In this document: positions 6,324 through 11,141 of the stretch, piece by piece
Numbering within the stretch: position 1 is the stretch's first letter
How the letters are laid out: the number at the start of each line of letters is the position of its first letter
Source of the DNA: Candidatus Coatesiibacteriota bacterium
GTDB lineage: Bacteria; RBG-13-66-14
Reading direction: 5' to 3'
Assembly (NCBI GenBank): GCA_014728185.1
Contig: WJMB01000025.1
Span: 1-11,141 of the forward strand
Length of the DNA stretch: 11,141 nucleotides
Program-made: the position numbers and the translations under genes
Notes under the pieces: model-generated
The model's input: only the letters and a program-made list of their open reading frames with translations
Database searches by the model: none
Told to the model about the DNA's origin: nothing

Positions 6324-6369
6324 GGGCGGGACGACGGTTGTCGTGATTTGGATTCGGCAAAGGTCCGGC

Positions 6370-7014
6370 TCACGGGTTGTCGGACCGGCTTCGCAGACCG
6401 ACGAGGAAGAAGGAGAGCCCCTCGAGCTCGACGGCCAGGTCGACGTTGCGCACGGCGACCTGGGCGGGGATGTCGAGGTTGGCGGGGGCGAAGTTTAGCA
6501 CGGCGCGGACGCCGACGGCGGTCAGGTTGTCGAGGACTCCCTGGGCCGCCGGTGCGGGCACGGTCAGCATGGCGATATCCACCCGGCGTCGGGTGACGAT
6601 CTCATCGAGGCGGGCGCTGTCCTCGACGCGTAGAGCGCCGTAGACCCGGCCGAACTTCTCCGGGTTGTTGTCCAGCAGGGCCACGAACTCGAATCCCTGG
6701 CGATTGAAGCCGCCGTAGCCGACCAGGGCGCAACCGAGCTTGCCGGCTCCGATAACGGCCACCCGCCAGGTCTGGTCCTTGATTCCCAGGATCGCCAGCA
6801 GGCGGCGTCGCAGGAAGCTCACCGGGTAACCCCGGCCCGGTGTGCCGAAGCGGTCGAAGAAACAGAGGTCCTTACGGACCTGGGCGGCGTTGGTGCCGAT
6901 ACCGTCGCCCAACTCCCGGCTGGAGATGAAGTTGCCGCCCTCGACCTCTTTCTTCTCCAGGTAGCGGCAGTAGAGGGAGAGACGGCGCACGGTGGCCTGA
7001 GGAATGTTGTCCAT
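6370..7014 (-). CDS. rex: Redox-sensing transcriptional repressor Rex
   Basis: The 214-residue protein has the usual Rex length and both domains. The N-terminal winged helix (about 1-80) includes IPQATVRRLSLYCRYLE, ISSRELGDGIGTNAAQVRKDLCFF and FGTPGRGYPVSFL, the Rex DNA-reading helix and wing. The Rossmann domain follows with VAVIGAGKLGCALVGY (G89-A-G-K-L-G94), VALLDNNPEKFG (D115 at the end of the second strand), LTVPAPAAQGVLDNLTAVGVRAVLNFAPANLDIP and the C-terminal swapped helix VDLAVELEGLSFF. Rex senses the NADH/NAD+ ratio in the cytoplasm and represses respiratory and fermentative genes when NADH is low. It sits 13 bp after the cysteine desulfurase gene and is very probably co-transcribed with it. 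The ATG has no strong ribosome site, consistent with translational coupling. I found no convincing TTGTGAA-N6-TTCACAA operator in the window. Confidence 0.95.
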   Translation of the reverse strand: MDNIPQATVRRLSLYCRYLEKKEVEGGNFISSRELGDGIGTNAAQVRKDLCFFDRFGTPGRGYPVSFLRRRLLAILGIKDQTWRVAVIGAGKLGCALVGYGGFNRQGFEFVALLDNNPEKFGRVYGALRVEDSARLDEIVTRRRVDIAMLTVPAPAAQGVLDNLTAVGVRAVLNFAPANLDIPAQVAVRNVDLAVELEGLSFFLVGLRSRSDNP

Positions 7015-7027
7015 GGGCGATTCGGGG

Positions 7028-8164
7028 TTAGTAGGCCGAGATCTTGCGCAGCCGGTGGATCACCGGGGGCACTTTCTCGATGACGTGGTCGATCTCCTCG
7101 GCGGTGGTATAACGTGAGAGAGAGAAGCGGATGGTGCCCTGGGCGCTGCCGTGGTCGTAGCCCAGTGCCAGGATGACGTGGCTGGGTTCCAGGGAGCCCG
7201 AGGAGCAGGCCGAGCCGGTGCTCACGGCGATACCCTCGAAGTCCAGGCCCATGACGATGCTCTCGCCCTCGACGCCGTGGAAGATGATGTTGCTGGTGTT
7301 GGGCAGGCGCTCGGCTTTTTCGGCGAGGACTACGGTGTCCTCGACGGCGGCGGTCAGCCCCTCCTCGAGACGATCGCGCAGGCGGCGGATCTCGTCGACG
7401 TGAGGCTTGGCTGCCAGCTTGACGGCGGCGCCGAAGCCGACGATCCCGGCGACGTTCTCGGTGGAAGCCCGGCGGCGCCGCTCGTGTCCGCCGCCGTGGA
7501 GCAGGTTGACCGGCGCTTTGCGGCCGCGCCGGATGAAGGCCAGGCCGACACCCTTGGGCCCGTGCAGCTTGTGGGCCGAAGCCGAGAGCAGGTCAACGGG
7601 CAGCTCGCTCAGGTCGAGGGGCAGCTTGCCCAGGGCCTGAACGGCGTCGGTGTGGAAGGGTGTCTCGGCCTGACGGCAGACCGCCCCGAGGGCAGCCAGG
7701 TCCTGGACGGTGCCGATCTCGTTGTTGGCGGCCATTATACTGACCAGAATCGTGTCGGGGCGCAGGGCGGCTTCGAGCTCGGCGGGGTCCACTCGCCCCT
7801 GACCGTCGACGGGCAATATGGTCAGCTCGAAGCCTTGCTTGGCCAAGAAGCGGCAGGTGGTCAGCACGGCGGGGTGCTCGATGGCGCTGGTTATCAGGTG
7901 GCCGCCGTCGTGACGGGCGGCGGTGCCTTTGATGACGTAGTTGTCCGACTCCGAGCCCGAGCCGGTGAAGACGATCTCCTCGGGCTCGGCGCCCAGGGAG
8001 GCGGCGACGGCGGCACGGGCCTCGTCCATGCCCTGCTTGGAGCGCTGGCCGAACTGGTGGAAGCTCGAGGCGTTGCCGTAGATCTCGCTGAAGTAGGGCA
8101 GCATGGCCTCGACAACCTCGGGGGCCGTGCGGCTTGTGGCGTTGTTGTCCAGGTAAACCTTCAT
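7028..8164 (-). CDS. nifS: Cysteine desulfurase, NifS/IscS type (class I)
   Basis: The 378-residue PLP enzyme removes sulfur from L-cysteine, giving alanine and an enzyme-bound persulfide for Fe-S cluster and other thiolation pathways. Motifs in order: YLDNNATSRT (4-13), GNASSFH (30-36), FTGSGSESDN (66-75), AIEHPAV with H97, NNEIGTVQ (147-154), HTDAVQALGK (D173, Q176), SASAHKLHGPKGVG with the PLP lysine K199, GGGHERRRRASTENVAG (224-240) and the active-site loop STGSACSSGS with the persulfide cysteine C320. The SSG loop type is that of NifS/IscS (class I) rather than SufS. The ATG at 8164 has GGAG seven bases upstream. No iscU, nifU or iscR lies in the window, so the Isc-versus-Nif label is by sequence style only; rex occupies the place of a partner gene. 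Confidence 0.94.
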   Translation of the reverse strand: MKVYLDNNATSRTAPEVVEAMLPYFSEIYGNASSFHQFGQRSKQGMDEARAAVAASLGAEPEEIVFTGSGSESDNYVIKGTAARHDGGHLITSAIEHPAVLTTCRFLAKQGFELTILPVDGQGRVDPAELEAALRPDTILVSIMAANNEIGTVQDLAALGAVCRQAETPFHTDAVQALGKLPLDLSELPVDLLSASAHKLHGPKGVGLAFIRRGRKAPVNLLHGGGHERRRRASTENVAGIVGFGAAVKLAAKPHVDEIRRLRDRLEEGLTAAVEDTVVLAEKAERLPNTSNIIFHGVEGESIVMGLDFEGIAVSTGSACSSGSLEPSHVILALGYDHGSAQGTIRFSLSRYTTAEEIDHVIEKVPPVIHRLRKISAY

Positions 8165-8199
8165 CGTCGGCTCCGTTGCTGTTCGTTATCCCTTTATTG

Positions 8200-8218
8200 A
8201 AACCGGCCGCGCCGGTTT
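8200..8218. promoter_or_regulatory. Perfect palindrome upstream of nifS
   Basis: AAACCGGC-CGC-GCCGGTTT is an 8-bp perfect dyad with a 3-base centre, 36 bp upstream of the nifS start. It could be an operator or a hairpin in the 5' leader. It does not resemble the Rex consensus. Confidence 0.45.
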
Positions 8219-8236
8219 ATCGACGGGCGGTGGTCT

Positions 8237-8263
8237 ATGTATCGCAGTGGTCAGTATCGATAC
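8237..8263. promoter_or_regulatory. Candidate second site for the PadR-type operator, upstream of nifS
   Basis: The exact half-site ATGTATCG (8237-8244) of the padR palindrome recurs here, followed by the 10-bp palindrome GTATCGATAC (8254-8263). The pair lies 73-99 bp upstream of the nifS start, where promoter control would act. The octamer also occurs in the padR promoter at 3046-3053 and 3105-3112. The spacing differs from the padR palindrome, so common control is only a possibility. Confidence 0.3.
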
Positions 8264-8572
8264 GCTCCGGGTCGGGCGGTGTTCCCCGCGAAGCTGTAAA
8301 TCGGGGGGTCAGGAGGGTCTCAATTAGTGCCGTTTTTCACGAACCGGGATAATAAAGAAGGGCCACCCGGCCGGTTGGTTTGAAAGCAGAGGGATCGCTA
8401 TCGGTGTGGATAAGCCCTTGCACTTGGACAGGTTAATAACGCTAACAGAATGCTTTTCATTGCTTTAGGGTGATAATGGAGGAAAAGAGGCCGAATGCTG
8501 GGTCGAGAGCTTGCTTTGGTGGAGAAAACCGGACATAGCACTGCTTGTTTTCGGAGTTATCTAATAGGCGTT

Positions 8573-8604
8573 GGCAGTATGAAACGTGTTCGGGCCAAAT
8601 CAGG
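8573..8604 (-). repeat. Dispersed repeat end block, copy 3 (inverted, truncated)
   Basis: Reverse complement matches the end block of copy 1 at about 29 of 32 bases, including an exact 22-base stretch that begins CCTGATTTGG and runs through CCCGAACACGTT. The similarity stops sharply beyond the block, so this is a truncated copy. Confidence 0.6.
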
Positions 8605-8741
8605 CTGATAATGAGCGGTTTGCTTGGTCCTCCCCGCCCTTTCGGAGATGCTCCGATTTTGATCAAACAGCCATTTAACACCTTCATTGCTTGTTAATAC
8701 TACACATTGAGACAGATAGCATGCTGGTCTTAGGTAATATG

Positions 8742-8778
8742 CAAGTGTGCTGTTATCTAGATTTGCTGCAGATTACGC
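8742..8778 (+). repeat. Repeat block related to 5980-6015
   Basis: Shares AAGTGTGC, TATCT, GCT.CAGAT and ACGC with 5980-6015 in the same orientation, at about 22 of 30 positions by eye. It lies just outside the left arm of the 8816-9546 segment. Confidence 0.45.
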
Positions 8779-8815
8779 CTTGGAATTATTAAAACAAGGG
8801 ATCGCATACCATGAC

Positions 8816-9546
8816 CGGACCTGGTTATGATTGTAGTCTGCCGATAATATGCGTTTAGTATCAGAAGAGCTTATCACATATAATCATTTAAAAAGTGGCA
8901 ATGATAAGTGGTGTAAACTATAGATAATCTTCTATGCTAGTAGTATCTATATACAACCCATCCGTTTTCAACTCGGCCCATAAGGGCGTCAATAAAAGCA
9001 GAAAGGGTGCGCATGATGATATAGGGGGCTAAGCGCAACGCAACCCGGACGGCGACTACCTGGCCGGTGAACCTCTCCTTAGCTGCCCCGATTTGGTCCG
9101 AACAGGTTCCATGATGCCAAAAACAAACGAGACCGCTATTCGTGACTACTGAGAGCTGCTAATAGCGAGAGATTCCCGTTGTATGCACCGCGGAAGGTTT
9201 CAACTCGTTGCGGGGGCGGATTTCCATAAGGGCTATAATATGCATTAGATTTCTTCAAGCTTGTCCTTCATCATCAGTATGCGGGATGTACAGCGGTACC
9301 GACAGCCTCCGACCACCAGCAACACAAAATGCGCTTTGAGGTTCATTGTCGCAAATCGACTGCGAAGACAGCGGCAGCCAATTGGACTACAAAGCATTGA
9401 CAGTCTATTAGCTTGATATGACGGTCCATGAACAAGTGATAATCCATGCGTCTTTACTAGCTGCCACCTTGAGACTAGCTGCTTTGTGACAAGTATCTGA
9501 GAATCAACACGCGAGGGTCAGCAGTTTACAAGCATTGCCCGGTCCG
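8816..9546. mobile_element. Putative non-coding element bounded by imperfect inverted repeats of about 65 bp
   Basis: The left arm (8816-8880) and the reverse complement of the right arm (9481-9546) share CGGACC.GG..ATG.TTGTA..CTGC.GA, GCGT, ATCAGA/TCAGA and (T/G)T(A/C)TCACA in order. Between them lies 8892-9118, a diverged copy of the repeat at 42-264, then 9119-9480, for which I see no relative in the window. No transposase or other protein is encoded, so if mobile it would be a MITE-like or decayed non-autonomous element; a structured RNA gene is the alternative. I found no target-site duplication. Boundaries are approximate. Confidence 0.4.
8892..9118. repeat. Dispersed AT-rich repeat, copy 2
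   Basis: Aligns with 42-264 in the same orientation and order of landmarks, with an extra segment of about 40 bp near 8945-8990. The best part, 8991-9118, is about 75% identical to 137-264 by eye and ends at the same GTTCCATGATGCC. Confidence 0.6.
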
Positions 9547-9641
9547 AACACGGTAAAGGGTGCCAGTGTGTATTTTAGCGCGCCCAATACCTGACCCTGG
9601 GATATCAACCCTCATCCGCTTGGCTCGCTATGGTATCAAGA

Positions 9642-10454
9642 CTAGAAATTGTAGTTGACCTCGACGACCTGCCAGGGGTCGCCGCCGACGTCGTCGGGAT
9701 AGAAGGTGTGGCTGTAGGGGCTCTGGGTCAGCTCGGCCCCGTTGACGTAGACGTGGACCTCGCAGGGCACGGGGCTGTCCTGGCCGTTGTCGGAGGCGTA
9801 CTCGACCTCGATGGCGTAGGTGGCCTGACGATCATCGGTGGCGGTGATGTACTCGGGGCCGAAGCCGTAGGAATCACCGATGTCCAAACGCATCCCGCCG
9901 ACGTTGGGGTCGTCCTCGGAGCAATCGTTGCCCAGATCGTCGAGCATGTGCAGGTCCAGATTGGCCCGGTCGACGTCGTTCCACTCCAGGGAGGCCACCA
10001 CGCATTCCCGACCGGGGCTCCAGTTGCCGCGCAGCTCGACGACCTCGCTGTTCTCGAGGACCACGCCGCCGGGGAAGGCCGAGACCTGGATCTCCAGGGT
10101 GTTGAATCCGCTGGGTATGCGCACCAGGCGCTCGAACCACCAGCGCGAGTCTTCTTCTTCGACGGGCTGCATGTCGATCTCGGAGAGGATGAAGCGCTCG
10201 GTCTTGCTGCGCAGCACCAGGGCGTGGCCGTCCCAGAGCTCCGGGGTATTGAGCGGATCGGTGTCGGTGACCTCGCCGTAGACGACCAGCACTCGGTCCT
10301 CGAAGGGTATGTTGTCGCCGTCGATGTACTCGGTTCCCGAGGCGTAGCCGGTGATACGGATCAGCGCTTCGGAGCCGGGCAGCGGGTCGGTGGTGTCGCA
10401 GCCGCTTACCAGCAGCAGGCCGAGGATGAGGGTCGAAATGATGAAGCTTCGCAT
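9642..10454 (-). CDS. Lipoprotein with C-terminal YfaP/DUF2135-like domain
   Basis: The 270-residue protein starts with a lipoprotein signal (MRSFIISTLILGLLLVSGC, lipobox LVSGC, lipidated C19), so it should be anchored to the outer or inner membrane facing the periplasm. Residues about 30-145 look like an Ig-type beta domain. Residues about 150-270 (LEWNDVDRANLDLHMLDDLGNDC..., GGMRLDIGDSYGFGPEYIT, ATYAIEVEYAS, CEVHVYVNG) follow the pattern of the YfaP/DUF2135 beta domain, which carries W-x-x-x-x-x-x-(L/I)DLHV, GYGPE and Y.(V/I).V.Y. The function of that family is unknown. GGGGAGG followed by TAAGAAG lies before the ATG and overlaps the stop of the guanylate kinase gene, which ends 4 bp upstream, so the two are co-translated. 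The domain call is by motif memory; the lipoprotein call is solid. Confidence 0.82.
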   Translation of the reverse strand: MRSFIISTLILGLLLVSGCDTTDPLPGSEALIRITGYASGTEYIDGDNIPFEDRVLVVYGEVTDTDPLNTPELWDGHALVLRSKTERFILSEIDMQPVEEEDSRWWFERLVRIPSGFNTLEIQVSAFPGGVVLENSEVVELRGNWSPGRECVVASLEWNDVDRANLDLHMLDDLGNDCSEDDPNVGGMRLDIGDSYGFGPEYITATDDRQATYAIEVEYASDNGQDSPVPCEVHVYVNGAELTQSPYSHTFYPDDVGGDPWQVVEVNYNF

Positions 10455-10458
10455 CTTC

Positions 10459-11112
10459 TTACCTCCCCGCGTGTTCCGGGGTTTCCCCCAGGGCTTCGGG
10501 GAACAGCCTTTGCAGCCAGTCCAGACGGCGCGAGGTCCGGTTGCGCTCGGCGGTGATCACGGAGCGCACCTCACCGGTGGTTCGTTCGAGAACATCGTTG
10601 ATGACGACGTAGTCGTACTCGCCGGCGCGGCTGAGCTCGAGGCGGGCGTTGCGCAGGCGCTGGGCGATGATCTGCGGGTCCTCGCTGCGTCGGCGCTCGA
10701 GGCGGTCGCGCAGGGTCTGCCAGTCCGGCGGAACGATGAAGATCAGCACGGCGTCGGGAAAGAGCTCGCGGATGGCCGCGCCGCCCTGGACGTCGATATC
10801 CAGGACGATGTCGCGTCCGCGCGCCAGGGCCTCGCGCAGCGGCGTTTCCGGGGTGCCGTAGCGGAAACCGTGAACCTCGGCGGTCTCGATGAACTCACCG
10901 GCGGCCAGACTGCGCTCGAAGCGGGCGTCGTCGTAGAAGTAGTAGTCCTTGCCGTCGACCTCGCCGGGACGGGGGGGCCGCGTCGTCGCCGAGATGCTGT
11001 AGTACATCTCGGGATGGCTAAGCTGCAAGGCGCGGTAGATGGTGGTCTTGCCGCCCCCGGAGGGGGAGGAGATCACGAAGGGGATGCCGCGCTCGCGACG
11101 GGGGTCCATCAT
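10459..11112 (-). CDS. gmk: Guanylate kinase
   Basis: The 217-residue enzyme phosphorylates GMP to GDP with ATP in the cytoplasm. It shows the P-loop SSPSGGGKTT (15-24), the GMP-binding segment YSISATTRPPRPGEVDGKDYYF (38-59), FIETAEVHGFRYGTP (74-88), VLDIDVQGGAAIR (103-115), the lid region DRLERRRSEDPQIIAQRLRNA (136-156) and EYDYVVINDVLE (165-176), all standard for Gmk. Length is close to the 207 residues of the E. coli protein. Two adjacent ATG codons lie at the start; GGAG stands 1 base before the first and 4 before the second (11109), so the second may be used. The frame stays open to the window edge, so a longer form cannot be excluded. The YfaP-like lipoprotein gene follows after 4 bp; the frequent neighbour rpoZ is not on this side. 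Confidence 0.95.
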   Translation of the reverse strand: MMDPRRERGIPFVISSPSGGGKTTIYRALQLSHPEMYYSISATTRPPRPGEVDGKDYYFYDDARFERSLAAGEFIETAEVHGFRYGTPETPLREALARGRDIVLDIDVQGGAAIRELFPDAVLIFIVPPDWQTLRDRLERRRSEDPQIIAQRLRNARLELSRAGEYDYVVINDVLERTTGEVRSVITAERNRTSRRLDWLQRLFPEALGETPEHAGR

Positions 11113-11141
11113 GCTCCACGGGTTGGTCTGGCAGGCTGGTA
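11109..11141 (-). CDS. Possible last codons of an upstream gene (partial)
   Basis: In the frame offset from gmk, ten codons (ending PTRGA) lead to a TGA that overlaps the first gmk ATG as ATGA, the usual arrangement of tightly coupled operon genes. Too little is present to identify a product, and the open stretch could be chance. Confidence 0.25.
   Translation of the reverse strand, partial: YQPARPTRGA

Larger units (their letters stand above)
5682..6369. other. Intergenic region without a gene: AT-rich repeat fragments and a long inverted repeat
   Basis: Some 690 bp between the aminotransferase start and the rex stop. The half next to the aminotransferase (5700-6105) is AT-rich and should contain its promoter; I could not settle on one -35/-10 pair. 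It includes ACTCCA..TGGAGT (5795-5822) as a minor dyad and repeat fragments at 5980-6015 and 6045-6110. From 6110 to 6369 the sequence is GC-rich again and contains the 6241-6323 inverted repeat and a small ACGAC-GGTT-GTCGT hairpin (6331-6344) about 25 bp after the rex stop. Open frames of up to 96 codons overlap each other and the repeats and show no domain. Confidence 0.6.
8265..9641. other. Long gene-free, AT-rich intergenic region rich in repeats
   Basis: About 1.4 kb with no supportable gene: open frames are short (76 codons at most), lack domains and overlap repeats. Composition is clearly more AT-rich than the flanking genes from about 8390. It contains an inverted repeat end block at 8573-8604, a small TCGGAG-ATG-CTCCGA stem followed by TTTT (8642-8660, weak plus-strand terminator look), a TTTGATCAAA palindrome overlapping it, block 8742-8778, and the inverted-repeat-bounded segment 8816-9546. 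Any 3' end of the lipoprotein transcript should lie near 9550-9641, but I see no hairpin with a T-run there. Confidence 0.6.

Noticed and set aside
7151..8200. A 349-codon plus-strand frame opposite nifS
   Set aside because: Shadow of a fully conserved cysteine desulfurase; composition is that of antisense GC-rich DNA.
8320..8350. Rex operator upstream of nifS (TTTTTCACGAA)
   Set aside because: Only one rough half-site; the second half of TTGTGAA-N6-TTCACAA is missing. TTTGTGACA at 6047 and 9483 belongs to the repeat and is also only a half-site.
8457..8687. A 76-codon minus-strand frame in the AT-rich gap
   Set aside because: Overlaps the inverted end block of the dispersed repeat and is not open in the other copies; no ribosome site or domain.
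8265..9641. CRISPR array or tRNA in the long AT-rich gap
   Set aside because: The repeats are few, diverged and irregularly spaced, and I see no cloverleaf with a TTC-loop signature.

Overview
The window is a stretch of bacterial chromosome with GC-rich genes on the minus strand, separated by long intergenic gaps that are partly AT-rich and full of repeats. Every convincing gene is on the minus strand. The mixture suggests an uncultured candidate-phylum bacterium of the FCB-like kind (Coatesbacteria, Fermentibacteria or Eisenbacteria would fit). The clues are an exported FG-GAP beta-propeller protein ending in a FlgD/T9SS-type C-terminal domain, a lone sugar aminotransferase/glycosyltransferase pair, Rex, and very GC-rich coding sequence. 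This placement is inference only; no marker gene in the window fixes the phylum.

Layout from low to high coordinate: (1) 1-334, an AT-rich repeat copy followed by a GC hairpin. (2) A PadR-type repressor and, 21 bp downstream of it, a large secreted seven-bladed FG-GAP propeller protein (335-3034). The pair has a recognisable promoter and a perfect palindromic operator. (3) 3035-3695, promoter plus a mosaic of GC-rich hairpins and a twice-occurring intergenic repeat. (4) A two-gene glycan operon: DegT-family PLP sugar aminotransferase, then a GT2 glycosyltransferase (3696-5681). (5) 5682-6369, a non-coding gap with repeat fragments and a 20-bp-arm inverted repeat just downstream of rex. (6) An operon of a NifS/IscS cysteine desulfurase and the NADH-sensing repressor Rex (6370-8164). 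(7) 8165-9641, about 1.5 kb without a gene, most of it AT-rich, holding several diverged copies of repeats that also occur at 1-264 and 5980-6110. (8) Guanylate kinase followed by a lipoprotein with a YfaP/DUF2135-like domain (9642-11112), with possibly the last codons of another gene at the window edge.

Functionally the genes are a set of small independent operons: nucleotide metabolism (gmk), sulfur mobilisation for Fe-S clusters coupled to NAD(H) redox sensing (nifS-rex), surface glycan assembly, and a regulated exported protein. The least explained part is the non-coding DNA. The repeats at the window start, at 5980-6110 and at 8573-9546 belong to one related family. The copy at 8816-9546 is bounded by imperfect inverted repeats of about 65 bp, and the 5980-6110 locus looks like the same site without its interior. 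This is the best candidate here for something undescribed.
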